From assembly GCA_029532625.1 (NCBI GenBank), contig JARFXM010000004.1, positions 3,100,001 to 3,164,000 of the forward strand: 64,000 bases of DNA, in the 5' to 3' direction. Origin of the DNA: Lomentospora prolificans (taxonomy: Eukaryota; Ascomycota; Sordariomycetes; Microascales; Microascaceae). The position numbers were made by a program, and so were the translations under genes. The notes below the pieces were generated by a model, which worked only from the letters and a program-made list of their open reading frames with translations, did not search any database and had not been told where the DNA came from. This document shows, one piece after another, positions 47,093-60,197 of the stretch; the stretch's first letter is position 1, and the number at the start of each line of letters is the position of its first letter.

Positions 47093-48997
47093 CTTTATTG
47101 GCGGCCTGGGGCTCCTAACGCCTGGCGGGCTGGTTTCGTCGCAGCCTTGCCTTATTTATTCTGGCGGGACGCGTGCAATGCACCTACGGAAGAAGCGGGA
47201 AATCGAAGAAGTCGGGGAGGGTTGTGCAGGAAAAGGAAAACCCCGTCATACCATCTGGAGAGATTTCCTCACGATCTGGAGAAATGCGAGGGCAGAGGCA
47301 GACAAAAGGACGAGCGGAGGCAAGAGAACAAAAAAAGAAAAGAAAAGAAAAAAAAAAAAAAAAGGGGACAATTCGAGGCAGAATGGCTGCTGCTTCTTGG
47401 CTTCACTTCACAGCCCCTCCGCGAGCATCAGGGTAGGAAGAGTAATAAAACACAAGCCAGACAGAGCCAACAAGTAAGATTCCAAAGAAACTAGAACAAA
47501 CGGACAAACGGTCCGCCTGCTCGCCCATGCCCATGCCCATGCCCATGCTCTTCCGCTTCCCCCTCCATTCCGCTTTGGGAAGCTTGGTTGGTCTGGGCAA
47601 GATCCTCGCAGTTACCAGGAGTACTCGAGGACCCATGCCCAATTTCAGATCCGGGGTCATGCAGCCTTGGTATGACACGGGCCAAGACAAGGCCAATCAA
47701 GGATGGGATGGCGCCCCATGTCAATCTGTCCGACGAAGCGTGGGGTGTGCCAAAGAAGGCTTCAAGTGATGATGGAGCATCTTGGAGGGTGGGCGGAGGA
47801 TGCCCACATGTGCACCACATCCGGGGGAGGTGTGCTGGATGGAAGCAGCAGATCATTTATCATCTGCAGTCTCTGTTGCTAGATTTCGCACCCGCTCTCA
47901 TAAACCAATATGCTTCGGGATGCACGGCAGGTTGCGGGTTGGGTGGGAATGGGGTCGCGGATGGGGCAGGGATGTTGGTTTGGGCATAGTGGCCAGCAGC
48001 TTCATATTAAATTACTTCCAGAGGAGGTGGAGGCCGTGAACGACCTCGTATTGGAGGCGTCGCTGCCAAATGCTACCCACTGCCAGTTTGTGTGTGGCTG
48101 ATGAGTGCAGAGGATCGGGCAGGTCCCTGCCCGTGCTGACTGGATGCATTTTTGTTCTGGCAATGAAAATCGATGCAGAATGCAGCTCATTCCCATGTTG
48201 GATGAGATGCGAGGCGTTGGTGGCTTGCAGGAGGGCACAACGGGCGGGCAATAAGCGGGCTGCCAGCTCTCGAACCCTCGAATTAGCCAAGCAGCCCCGA
48301 GCTGCGAGCGAGTTCGGTGGACTCATCAATGATGGATCAAATGTTCCAGTACGCTGGCGGGCGGGAATCGAGCTGGGTTATTTATTATTTAGGGGTTATT
48401 GACGACCAACCTGATTTCGGTTCGGGCGAGCCAGCCGGCCGGGACTTACAGGGTCGGGGTCGAATCGGCGGGCGCAGGCGGGAAGACTAATAACAATAAT
48501 AGATGAAAGCCAGCCAACATTGATGCGCCCATTGTTTTACCTGGAGACTTTTCCCTCTGTGGTTCTCGACGCATGATGCACCCGTGGCTAAAAATAGGCG
48601 AGATTTGGAGATGCCTAAGCCTAGACGCCTATGGCACACAGCACGAGGACATCAAATGGTCAGGTCAGCAACGACATTCCTAAGATGCCAGCCGTCTGAT
48701 GTAGTTATGGAGTATGAAGCCCCTGAAACCGTGCAGTTACAACCCGCCTGGGACTTCGATAGGCCACTGCTACTTGTAGGTAGAATAAGGGTAGCCCAAG
48801 CTTGTGTTCGCGCTGCTACAGCGGCACATTGCCTGTCGATTCTGGCATCTCGGCTAGGCCTAAATAAATACTCCTCCATATTGTAACTTACAGTCTACTC
48901 ATCAAATGTACATGTTAGTTGGTAGGATACATACACTCCCGAGACAGAAGAAAGGCCGCTCTTGCCCTTCGAAAGCCCAAGGCCACCTTCCGTCAAC
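47093..48997. other. gene-free stretch, 1.9 kb
   Basis: Contains an A16 tract (47348-47363), a CCCATG hexamer repeat (about 47523-47548) and no recognisable gene. The left end is the promoter of the aspartic protease (minus strand); the right end is 3' flank of ATP12. Confidence 0.5.
47523..47548. repeat. CCCATG hexanucleotide microsatellite
   Basis: About four tandem copies of CCCATG. Non-coding. Confidence 0.85.
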
Positions 48998-50233
48998 CTA
49001 ATTCCGCCCGGTGCCCGAAACCAACAACACCACACTCCCAAACTGCCTTCGAATATCCTCCTTATCAACATCATGCGTATCTTCTACTTCTCCCCAGTTC
49101 CCCGTCTGCCACGCCACCTCCAAGCTCGCCGCCCTCGCCGCGCTCTCCACGCAGAACCGTCCCCCATCCTCCGGCCCCTCTCCCACCACCCGCGCGCCGT
49201 CCTCGCTCCACTGCACCACCAGCCTCGCCGCGATCAGCAAGCTCTTCCCCGCCAACACCGCCCTCTCCAGCCCAGCGAGCTCCCACGCCGACAACCCCGC
49301 CACCCACCCTTCCACCACCGCCCGCGCCCCCTCGTCCTGGCTCCTCGGCACGATCGAGTGCTCGTCCAGCACCGGCACAATCGTCACCCCCGGCCACACC
49401 CTCGACACCAGGAACCCCACAATCTCCTCCGCCGATGCCCGCTGCAGCTCTCGCAGCGTTCTGCCCTGCGCGTCCTGTTGCGTCGCGTCGCCCTCCGGCG
49501 CCCAGCAGAGCACCGAGTCCGTGTCCAGGTACCGCATCACCATCTTGGCGATTTGTGACCGCGACGGCCCCGACGGTCCCTCCGCTTCGAGGTCTAGCGC
49601 TCGGCAGATGAGCCCCGTGAGCGGGATTAAGTGCTGCCGCGTCGCGTCCTGCACCGAGCTGAGGAGGTCCCATTCTAGTGCGAGCGCCGTGGCGAGGTGC
49701 GGCTTCGTCGCGGGGATTCGGACGACTTCCTTAGTCGTCGGGTGTCGGAGGGGCCTCTGGTCAAGGAAGACTTGTAGCGATCCTGTGGGAAAGCAAACAC
49801 GTTAGCACATCCTCGGAGCGCCCTCTCTCGCAACGTAATACGGGGAATAATAAGGAGACAACAACAAAAAAAATCACCCAAAGTAGGACTATCTCGCGGG
49901 CAGTTAGTTTTACGTACCATCAACCTCCTTGACATGAACCTCGTCCCAGAACCGCTTCGACAGCGTCTTGCCCCCAGCCTTGGCCTGCTTCGCCAACTTG
50001 AGCATCTCCGCCTGCCTCCTCCGCCTCTTGACCCTCGCCAGCGCCTCCTCCGCCTGGCTCACGGGAGCCTGCGGCGGCGGGCCCGTCCCAACTATCGGCG
50101 CGACATCGGCGGCCCGCGCGTTGCCGGCGTGAAGGGCTCTCACGCGGGCGAGCGACGCCGTCGGGCGGCTGGCGACCCGGGCGGTGGGAATGCCGTAGAA
50201 TCTGGTGCTGAGACGTGCTGCGAGGGATTTCAT
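48998..50233 (-). CDS. ATP12: mitochondrial F1-ATPase assembly chaperone Atp12
   Basis: Exons 50233-49918 and 49782-48998 (135-bp intron, GTACGT donor, CCCACAG acceptor) give 366 residues. Residues 1 to about 45 are Arg/Ser/Ala-rich without acids, a mitochondrial presequence. The ATP12 domain spans about 85-366: LSKRFWDEVHVKEVDG joined by splicing to SLQVFLDQRPLRHPTTKEVV, then IPATKPHLATALALEWDLL, MVMRYLDTDSVLCWAPEGD and the long helical C-terminus. Atp12 binds the free alpha subunit of F1 in the matrix and prevents its aggregation until it pairs with beta. The start is the ATG that opens the presequence. EFR3 lies upstream on the same strand, about 1 kb away. Confidence 0.95.
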
Positions 50234-51266
50234 TGTTGCGGAATTTTTCTCGCGAATGGGACTCGCGGGTTGATGTTTTGAACTGGCAGAGTTGTCAAGT
50301 TTGGATGCTCGGGAAATCCAATGGGCAAAACGGGCAAAAAATAAGAGAATCCGAACAGAGCTCAGGGCGGGTCCGATGCCACCCTTTGATTGGCTGGATT
50401 TCCGAGCTACGAAGTACGAAGTACCTGCGTTGCCGTACCCCACAACTCACCACGACTTCGGATGAACCTCAGAAGCGTGCGTGTTTGACGCTTCAGATCA
50501 CGTCGCTCAACTGGCTCTGCAAAAAGAGCAAAATTTAATATGTACTGACACAAGCACTATAATTGGTCCAGTAGATACACCTATAGGCACCTCAAGAAAT
50601 GTATTCCTCTACTTGCGTCGCTAAATAAATAGAAGCTATGCGTGTTTTTATGTATTCCCTATCCATGCTTCTCCCATGCTTCTCCTAGTATCCTTCTCCC
50701 GTCCTCCGAAATCAAAAAAGGCTTGGGAGGAACGGGGCGCTTCAAACAACGCGTAAAAGGGAAGGGGAGAAAGTATAAAAAAAAAAAAAAAAGTAATCAT
50801 ACAAGTAGCGCGGGCTCTCACGGCGACATGGAGTCAAGCGCTGGTTATTCGTCCTGAATAGCAAAAGATATAAAAAAGAACCAAAAATTGGGCGGTGGGA
50901 AAGGGTCAGAAAACACGCCGGGACGCTGGCTGCGCAGCCGCGTTTTGTACGACTGTGTTGAAGCGTAACGATACCGGATATGCCTGGAAGAGCAGTTGCT
51001 TTCTGCAGTCCCCTCCATCTCCCGACGCCCTTGGTACGCCTGGAGCTATAATAGACAAAGGAGGCCGGGGGGGGGGGGGGGGGGCCCGCGTCGTGGAGGG
51101 GGAGGGGCAAGGTGAATGGAAAAAAAAAACAGAGAAAAGGACAAGAGACGGCTCGTGAAAGCAAACGCCAACTCCTTCAACGAAACACTCATCTTCAGTC
51201 CATGCTTAGGCCGCTTCCCGCGCCGGGGGCTCCCGAGGCGACCTACAAGGCGACGCCGATACGTAT
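50234..51266. other. intergenic region between ATP12 and EFR3
   Basis: Holds TACGAAGTACGAAGTAC (about 50408-50424) about 175 bases upstream of the ATP12 start, an A16 run (50777-50792) and a G18 tract (51067-51084). No gene was seen. Confidence 0.55.
51067..51084. repeat. G18 homopolymer
   Basis: Eighteen consecutive G on the + strand, in the 3' flank of EFR3. On the EFR3 transcript this is a C tract. Confidence 0.9.
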
Positions 51267-54200
51267 CTAATACGGCGGCCTAGTGAGATTGCCCAATCCC
51301 TCCTCCCCGTGACGGCTGTCAATGCCCCTGAGCAACTCGTCGAGGTCTACTCCCGACCTCGAGGTACTCTCAGCCATGGACGCCACTCTCATGCTCTCCC
51401 CTGCACGACTGCTGATATTGCGCTCGCCGCCCCTGCTGCTAACTCTGCGGTCGGTGCTCCTGCTGGTACGGGGTCGGTCGCCGCCGCGGCTGCTAAGTTT
51501 TCGCACAGGTGATCGCGCCCCCTCCTGAGGGCGAGCGAGCTGTGTCGTTACGAGATCTCCGCTCTTGGACGTTCCTAGGGTCACGATTTTTGGCAGAGGT
51601 GGGACGGGAGGCACGTCCTCCATTTCGGGGGAACTCTTCCCCTCTTGCAGCGTCTCCATCACCGACCCGGTCTCGTGGGTGGGATTGGAAGTGAGAGGGC
51701 CCGTGCTCCTACCCTTTGACGGCGTCCTCTGGAGACCACCCGTATACGGCGCAGGTGGCCCAGCAGGTGTAGGTTGTACGTCCGGGCTAACGCTGAGCTC
51801 TGACGGGGAGTAATCGTAGCTCACCATACTATCGATGCTGTCCGAGTCCCCGTCCATGGCACCCGCCGTCCCGGGCATGGGATAGTGGATTTGACCGGTA
51901 AGAACTTGCTTCAGCTGATCAACAGATGCGATGTAACCGCGACTGGAAGCTGACGGGGAACGCGAGACCCCGCTGCGCACGCTGCCCTTTTTGTGGACGT
52001 GAAGAGGCGCCAGTCCACCACCAGCTTGAGCCGACGTCGGCCGAAGGTCGCGCTGGCTCCCGTATGGTGACGACGGGTGCCCGTTCGGTCCGCCACCGTT
52101 CACGGCGAGTCGATTCCGGTTTGTGCCGGTAGTCCCCGTCTTTGATCCGTTCAGTGATGCGGATCTGCTGCCCGGCTGCAACGCCAACACAGCCTCATCC
52201 CTTGTCCACTCGACAAGCATCGTCTCTCGATACTGGTTAGGAAGATCACAGTCAGTAGTCGTTACCGCAATCGTGCCTGATGTCATTGACGAGTCCATCA
52301 TCGGTTGCGAAAAGGGTCGTCCGGGAGACGCAGCGGGGCTTGTTGGGGGAGAGACCGCAATTTCCTGGTAGCCCACCGCGATGCAATCTACCAGAGAAAG
52401 ACGATCGTCAAAGGGAAGGAGAGACTCGGATTCGATTTCATGTAGTGGTAATTTGGACTCTGACCGCACGACTCCCGGCGTACCGATACGATCGATTGGG
52501 GGAGCGGGGATTGTGACCCCCTCGACCCAGAATTGCTTGCTGCGCCGGCGAATAATTTCGTTTGTAATGGCTCGCCCGACCACGGAGGCCTCGAAATCGA
52601 AGCATTCGGTCAAAGCCCAGAAATACCCGTGTACAAGGCTGCCAATTCGCACTTTGTGCAGCGGTGTTTCAGCGTCTAGAATATCCTCCTGAAGTCGGTA
52701 GATCATCGGCAGACCATACCGAACGGCGTTAACGCCGAGGCTGAACACCAGCTTTAAAAGCAAAACATGTAGTAGCACGTAATCGGCGTCGTAGTCGACG
52801 TGCTGAAGGGCGTTGTCGTAAACGGCGATGTGAAGGAGCTGGAGGAATCGGGTGCCTGATGCCCTCACATGCTTCTCGTGGTTGGAAGCGGAAGATGCGG
52901 CCCGACGAGCAAACACGTTAGTCCCGAGCTCGCGGTTGGCCTTGGTGGACTGTCGATGGCCAAGATCATCGTGCACCCGCATATCGGCGCGCGTCGTCTC
53001 ACGGTCAAGCCAAGTGTTGAAAGCGTCAACATAGGTCTTTCGTACCTGCCCGTCGGGGTCTCGTAGCAACCAGTGAGTGCCCTCCCACACATGAATAGGA
53101 ACTCGATTCCTTGAAAGAGAGCGAGTGCCAGTTGATCTTGATGGGGGGTTGGCGACGAGTAGAATAGACTTGACGGCGCGGAGAGCCGCAATTTTAGCAA
53201 CGCCGAACGAGAAGTAAGCTTCTGCGTGAGACGCTCGGTCGACGAGGTTGGTGGCTTCATCATCATTCTCGGCATGTGGTGAAGAGCTGGTGCTTCCGGA
53301 CCGGGTGGGCTTGAGACGCTGGAGGATGGTTGACACCATATCAGAGACCTGATCGGCATAGTAGATGTGGGTAGCAAGGTCGCCCATGCAGTGCTCTATC
53401 TGAGCTAGAAGATCGCTCCTCTGGGTTTCGAGTAAGCGCACTTGTTCGGTAGGCGATTGCGACCGCTCTCCACTACTCTCCTCGCCATTGTCGTCGGTCA
53501 AAGCAGGGAGCAGGATGAGTTTCTTCATCTGCTGGATTAGTTGCAGGAGAACGTCCATGACGCTCAGTCCGATCAAATTCACATCTGACCGCAACAAAGA
53601 TCCCACCATAGCGGTTAGAGCGAGGTGCATGGGGATGTTTTCGTCACGGACGAGAGTCCGAACAAGCGTGTCCATCGTTGTCACTAGAATCATGTAGCGA
53701 TCCTGCACGGGTGCCCATCGAGCCACCTGCTCATATAGTGTAATTGCCCAACCGCGAGGTTTCCCGGTCTTTGAGTCCTTTCGCATTATCGGGTCGCCTT
53801 GCCCGAGCTTCTGCTCGATAAAAGCTAGCAGGGCCTGTGTAGCGCTGTGGATTTGGGGTCGGTTCGGGACGACGAAGATCATCTTGAGGCACTGCATCGC
53901 GAGCACGGAAATATCTTCTTCGGCGAGCTTATCGACGTCCAAGGCCGTTCCGGACAAGGCAATCGGATTAGGATCGCCGCCAGTGTCGGCGGTCCGGACA
54001 GTTGCGATGCTCGTTCGGCGACGGGTGAGCTTTTCCGAGTCAACACGCTCCTCCATTTCCACCCTGGAATACAGAACGTTCAGGAAATCCTCGTTGTCAT
54101 TCCAAAGATTCTCAAGTACAATTGGTACAATGACGGGTAGTTGTCGGCCTACAAGAGAAGACAGGGCTTCTGAGGATGCGATGCTCCTAATCGCTTCGAG

Positions 54201-54883
54201 TCCGGCATTCCGCCATCGCATAAGCATGGGCTTGCTTGACGGGACTTTGGTGGGCGCGTGGTGGCACGAGGCGAGGTTCGCATACGCTCGAACTACAGAT
54301 TCATATTGCTGGACATAACCCTGGTCAGCGAATAGGGTGGACGCGTCGTGGTTTTCACAAAAGGCCTCAAAGGTCGGTATCGAAGACTCTATCATAGTAA
54401 TGTCCTGAGACTCGAGGACCAGGTTGAGGACGCGTAGGACGCATGGTGCGATCAGAGGTAGGTCTTTGGGTGACTTTTCGATAAGAGCGGCGAGGATTTG
54501 CAAGGTGACCTGGACATTTCTGGAATGGCGCACACACAGCGATGTCAGCACGAGATTCTCTCAGGTTCAAGGGATAACGGCACGAGTCAAGGCGCGTCGA
54601 ACACGGCGCACAGAACGGCCCAAATAAGGAAGTGACGGAGGGACGGGAGTGCTATCTGTAAGACGTACCCTATGCGGACTCTCCACACATCGCTGGCCGT
54701 CTTCTTTTCAAGAAAGGAGCCGATCTTCTGGATCTTGGACCGTCGTGAAGTTGCATAGAAGAGGAGATAGCTAAGTTCGCTGGAATTGGGCTTAACGTCG
54801 ACGGCGCCCTTTCTCGTACGTGGGTAACATTTCAAAACGAGGACTTGGTGCTTTGGACGACACCGATCCTGGATGGAGTTCAT
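51267..54883 (-). CDS. EFR3: Efr3, plasma-membrane scaffold of the PI4-kinase Stt4 complex
   Basis: Exons 54883-54669 and 54519-51267 with a 149-bp intron give 1155 residues. The start MNSIQDRCRPKHQVLVLKCY and the following VDVKPNSSELSYLLFYATS and SKIQKIGSFLEKKTASDVW are characteristic of fungal Efr3. The splice joins RIG to NVQVTLQILAALIEKSPKDL. Residues 1 to about 700 are a helical (armadillo/HEAT-like) rod; the N-terminal basic patch with Cys residues is the known membrane-binding end. Residues about 750-1155 are disordered, Ser/Pro-rich and contain RGGDRPRTSRSTDRRVSSRGGE; this tail is longer than in yeast Efr3 (782 residues) but usual for filamentous fungi. Efr3 recruits Ypp1 and Stt4 to the plasma membrane to make PI4P. 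Confidence 0.93.
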
Positions 54884-57587
54884 CGCGCCGGACGAGCCGG
54901 AAGCTACCGGAATCGACGGTTACCGGGCGAGGGGAGACGCAATGGTCGGACGCAATACGATGATCGAGGTGTGTGACGATGGCATTACTCAAAAACGCGG
55001 AGGATTGCGAGCGGCGCAGAAGGCGTGAAAGGTCGAGTTTCTGGAAAGGGAGGAAGAAAGAAGAAAGTTGGAAGATGGATATGGTGAGATTGGCGAGGGA
55101 AAAAGGGAGAGGTAGAATCAAAAAGCAAATCGATGAATATTAGTACAAGTTGTACTCCCAGCAAGGTACATGCATAGAAAGGCGCATATGTGGTGGAAAT
55201 GGCGTATAATTACTTCTGCACCAATGTACCTTTTTTTAGGTCGTCACCCATCAATCCTTTGCCCTGGTTGAAGCACGCCTCTCCTGGCTGCTTTGTATGT
55301 ATTACATACCTGTTTGCCCAGCGCCTGGAGCTGAGAGCGAACAGTGGCGCAAACTCGTTCCTAACTCGGGGGTTTGGCTCCCTGGCTGGCGACACCCCCG
55401 GTACTCGCCAGCTGGCTGGCGCTAGATCAGCAACTCTATCCACTATCGAAGTATCAGAAGCCACTACTATGAATCAATGTCTACAGGCAATTCCAGCTCG
55501 ATGAAGCCATCTATTACCCAAGCCACCATCTACTGTGTCCCATCAATCGCATTGCCCATCCACCATCTACTCGCCGTCGCTCGATGACTACGACGTGACG
55601 AACCCGTTCTCTTGGCGCAATCATCGGGACACACTCACCCTCGTGTGGCCTAATATCGGTCGTCCAAGATCCAAGCGTTCGTCATCTCTGACAACCCTTG
55701 ATAACGAGTAGCCAGGCCGCCCACATTGTCAGCAGCCTAATAAGGAGATTTCATGACATCCAGGTACCACTGGGTAACCACATTACGTCTCCCTTCACCA
55801 CCAAGCACCGCGGGCCCCAACATCAAATCTCCCCTTCCCTTTCTTCCTGCACCAGGAGAGTGCGCGCGAGTAACGATACATGCGACATGCTAGGCGTGCT
55901 ATCGACACTTGGTGACCTGCGCAATGGCTGCCTTGGCAAGTGGGTTTCGGTACGGTATAGGCAATAGATGGCGAGGTTACTTACACGTGGAGCCAAGTAC
56001 CCGTACTCACACTATGAATCTGAGGGGAAACAGCTTCGTGTTGGCTTTCTGCTCCCCCCAGCTCCGATTTGCCGTCCGCCGACCCTCGTTAATCCTTATT
56101 GATGACGACTTGTCGTGAACATTACGTGTGCGTAGACAATTTGATTTTACGCTTCCCAGTGTGCTGCACGGAAGGCAAAGATGTGACTCGCCTACCATCT
56201 CACCGATGGCAGTCGTTATCTAGAAAATTCTCATAGGCATTTCCGAACTAGTGGGAACCCTGGGGCAAGTCGAGCCGTACATTACTCTCCACGTCATTGT
56301 GCGACAGCTTCCCAAGGGCGAGGCATACACACCGCACTGAACGTCTCAACATTGGCCTGCAACGAACCGTGCAGGCTGGCTGCTTCCTCAACGTTCTAGG
56401 CTACTGAGATGCATTCCAGCTGATCTCTCAGACGTTTGCGCACGCCTTGATCCTTTTAAGTTCGATGGGATCGAAACACCCCAACACGGCTTCTGATGAT
56501 CTGGCTTGTTGCCCGATTGAGCCTTTAGGTTTCGGCTGAAGGATATTTCCGTCCCCTCCTGCAGCACCGGGTAGCCAACTCCGCCTGGGATGTACCGGGT
56601 AGGCTATCATCTATTACTTACGAATCGACGCAAGTCATTAAAAAAATGGAACTTGGGGACGGATAAGGAACACTGGCTACTACTATGTGACTATTGAAAT
56701 CGATCTGTATTAATAGAGCGCAAAGCGCGTTCCAGTAGCATCGCACCATTCAGACCCACCATAACGCTGACCCTTCCGCTCACAGGTAAAACAGAGCCCC
56801 GGACGGGAAGGTTTCCAACCTCGAAAGAAATCGAATCGATGCATCGGCCAAATCGAGATGTGTGGGGGGAATGGCTTTTCGACGAGGGGCAACGGCACGA
56901 AACGTAGGACGATTCATCTTCTTTCAGGCTATCGTTCCTTACAATCAGACCAAGCGCACAATTACAACGACTTGTCTTTCGCCGTGTAGGCGTGTAGTAT
57001 CCAGGTGGGCAGATAAGAGATCACGAGCAGTTGGTAAAATGTAGGTCTTCGCTAGACCGGATACAGTCGGTCTGACATTGCCAATCAGGAACAGCTGTGC
57101 CGTGGCTTTGAAGTTTAAAAGGACGAACAAAAGAGCATTCCCACAACACTGCTCGTTTGCACGTGTGATTGTTTGAGGTTCGGGTATTCCCATAAACTCG
57201 AGGTGGTTGCAACCACTCAACTGGCTTCGCCTGGTCAGCCGGCCTCGTCCCGCGCCACCGTGTACTGCGGTAATTGGCATCCTACAAATGGCTCAGGTTT
57301 ATTGTTCAAGACACTTCGTCACAATGTCTCATTTATTCCGCAAACAATGGTTGTGGGTAGGACGAGGAACAAAGCCTCGACCCTGTTGTCTTTAAATCAC
57401 CAAGTCTACTAAGGAACGTGGTAGGACTATCACATTTATCTCTTCAAGCGCTGGTTCCGCTATCTACCACCTCCCACTTTGACTCCGACAGATCTAGGCA
57501 TGTAAACAAAATGCACCTTTTCACAGCTTTCTATCAGCGAGATATTTATTTATTATTTTTTTTTTTTGGCTAGAGATTTTGTTCACT
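54884..57587. other. gene-free stretch, 2.7 kb
   Basis: 54884-55140 is the likely EFR3 leader. A small hairpin (GCTGGCGA/TCGCCAGC, 12-nt loop) lies at 55385-55412. No recognisable coding frames were seen; the T-rich run at about 57544-57567 lies in the 3' flank of the acyl-protein thioesterase gene. Confidence 0.5.
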
Positions 57588-58547
57588 TTAGTTGGTCTGG
57601 GGCAGCCTCTTCTTGAGAAACTCTTCAACGTCGTCAAGTTCCTCGGGGCAAGCCGAATGGGGTATTCTAGGATGTCGGTGGTTAGGGCATAGTTCGGAGG
57701 ACTTGGGCACTTCCATCCAAAACACAAGCAGGAAGAGTCTTTGAACTTACGGGTAAGTCTTCATCGTGATATCGTAGCCCAACTCCTTTAGCTTGTCATA
57801 GGACATGCGAGCCAGTTGAGGTACGACGAGGGGATCGTAGGAGCCGTGGCCCATGAAAATCGGCGTCTGTTTATTCTCTGGAGTTGCAAGGTCCTTGAAC
57901 TTCCCACCGAGAAGCAGCCAGCTAGATAGGGCAATAACGCCGCCAAGCTTGACATGGGCAGAGAGGCCCGAGATGATGGACATGGCGCCACCCTGCGAGA
58001 AGCCTCCCAGAACGATGCGGTCGGCCGGGATGCCAGCATTAATCTCCTCCTGGACCAGGCTGTGGAAGTACTTGCGGCTCTCGAGGATACCGGGCTCGTC
58101 CTCGCTCCTCTGTAGAGACTCGATCGTCCCGTTTAGCTCTTTCTATAGGCTGCGTAAGTCGAAGTTTATGCCACGAGATTTTACTAGGGCGCAATGCGCG
58201 AGGACCGCCCCCGACTTACAATATCAAACCATCCCGGCATAGGCATCCCACCATTCTATAGAAACCGAGATTGAATCGTACGTCAGCTATTTCGTTTGCG
58301 ACGTGTGATTTGCCAAGATGAAGGCATAGACCACCGGCACATAATGGTAACTTACAGCAGTGATAGACAATGTTGGGGCGTGGGGTAGTATAAATTTGAC
58401 GTGGTCAAGTCGCTGGCGGCGCCTCCAGTTTTCTACAGTTGACTGCCAGCCATAGCCCGTATCTCCGAGGCCATGGGCAAAGATGACGGTCGCTGTGTGC
58501 TTTGTGGCAGCCGGGACTATGAGGCTTGCTCTTCGGGCGGCGGACAT
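57588..58547 (-). CDS. APT1: acyl-protein thioesterase 1 (serine hydrolase)
   Basis: Four exons on the minus strand: 58547-58356, 58255-58220 (36 nt), 58142-57751 and 57666-57588. Introns are 100, 77 and 84 bp; the spliced product is 232 residues, the usual length. Landmarks: VIFAHGLGDTGYGW (oxyanion), FILPHAPTLSITA joined through the tiny exon NGGMPMPGWFDI, nucleophile Ser125 in GGFSQGGAMS, Asp in GHGSYDPLVV and His in PHSACPEEL of the last exon. The enzyme removes palmitate from cytosolic-face proteins and hydrolyses lysophospholipids. The frame stays open upstream of the ATG, without another ATG, so I start at MSAARRASL. Other fungal members read SG/GMxHS before the histidine; here the last splice gives YPIPHS, a small local variation. 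Confidence 0.93.
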
Positions 58548-60197
58548 GGTTATGGGTTTGCGAATCACCTGGTTAGATATGTATCGGGGATGGAGAAGCG
58601 ATTTCGCGCAATGTCCCTTTCTCACATAACAGAATCTCGGAGCCAGCCAGCTTGGCACACAAGTGGGGACGGGACATAAACAGGGACCATGGAATGTTCC
58701 GTACAGTCAGTTTGATGGTGCATGGAACATCAAATCTGAAATTGTGCCTAGACAGCTGTGGCCAGCTGTGAATGGCTCCAGCCGATGCCATAACCTGGGT
58801 CAAATGGACCATGGAATGATGCAGAAGCGTGGTCCATGAATCATGATGTGTCCATCCTGATTAATAATCCAGTGTGAAACCACATCTCCCGGCAAAGCGG
58901 TTTTGTTGGGAAGAAGATATCTCTTCCGCACAGAGATCTCGAGAAGCAAACATATATCGCCCGAGGTTTGGCCCGGATCAATATCTACATGTACCCGTAG
59001 ATGGTGGCACTCGATTTTATGGAAGACAGGCCATTCAACGGGAGAACCAGCGCTGAGGAAGCTTTGCCAGTCTTGCCTGTCACAGAAAAAACAGAAAAAA
59101 GCTTCGTCTGTGGGTGAGCGACGTGCATCGTATGACGTAAAAGTACTCACCACCAGACGGTACAACCCCGCCACTCCACGACTGTTTCTCTTTCCTTTTT
59201 CTTCAATGTTCTGCTCTGTCTGTCCCTCCGGCTTTGTGCATGCTTAGCATGATGACCCCGGGCGCTGTCACACGTCGCCTTGCCTTAGCCAGCGTGCCTC
59301 GGATTTTCAGGGTCTGGGCCGAAGGCAAACCGTCACTTGACCACCAAGTCGGCTGGCATGCTGTTTGGCTGCTCGGCGCGACATTCCCCGGCCCCAGCGG
59401 ATGCTTTTGGAGAAGCCGTCGACCTCGGAGAAATGGCAATTCCCTCCCTTGGAGCTTAAATCTGGCCACGCTCTGCCAGGCAAGGAACCATTACTGGAAG
59501 GGTTAGCGGTTCACGAGTAACGCGGGCGCAAACCCCGCAAAAGGAGAGAATATAGAGTGATGGAGAGAGATCAATGGACCCAGTAGTAATTTTCAAATCG
59601 CCGGTGTGATCCACCGCCTCCCCCAACATCCCCAGGCCTCGGCCGAACGGCTTGTTCAAGCGGTTACGTTCTAGTCCACTTCGAGCGATATAATCGTTGA
59701 ATCGCCCACACACAAAACCCACACACGAGACCACTACAAACTAAGTCGCCGCGAGGGGCACACACAACATTGAAGCCTTGTTGTTGTGCGAAACCGTTCT
59801 ACCTTCATTGGCATTTTTTTTCCTTGCCTCTTTACTGTTCTCATGCCCCATATCACTCCCATCGCCCCCAGTCACCTGGAATTCCCAACTGATTTCTCCA
59901 ACTCACCCCTTGCGCTTGTCCTCAACCTACGGTTGTTGCGATTGACCCTGGCCTTCCCCTGAAAATTGCCGACAATCCCATTCGAGAACTTTTTGTGCGC
60001 GCTCAACAAGCGAGCTTCCCGCCATCGGAGGTTGTATCGGACCTCTTGCCGAAGCTTAGTCTACCCCTACAAAATCTACCGAGGAACCCGGCACTTCACT
60101 GGCCCCTGGGGCCCTTTAAACTGCTGCCTGCTCGTTGAGCTCTCTCCTCGACCTCTCCTCGACCTCTTCGCCCTCGAATGCTCCAACCCCCTGGAAC
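58548..60197. other. divergent promoter region, 1.65 kb
   Basis: Lies between the divergently transcribed acyl-protein thioesterase and pantothenate kinase genes. It holds leaders and promoters of both. No recognisable gene; the 124-codon minus-strand frame at 58800-59174 has no family resemblance. Confidence 0.5.

Noticed and set aside
58548..58658. N-terminal extension of the acyl-protein thioesterase resembling a mitochondrial presequence
   Set aside because: The upstream open frame has no ATG of its own; the family normally starts near MSAARRASL.
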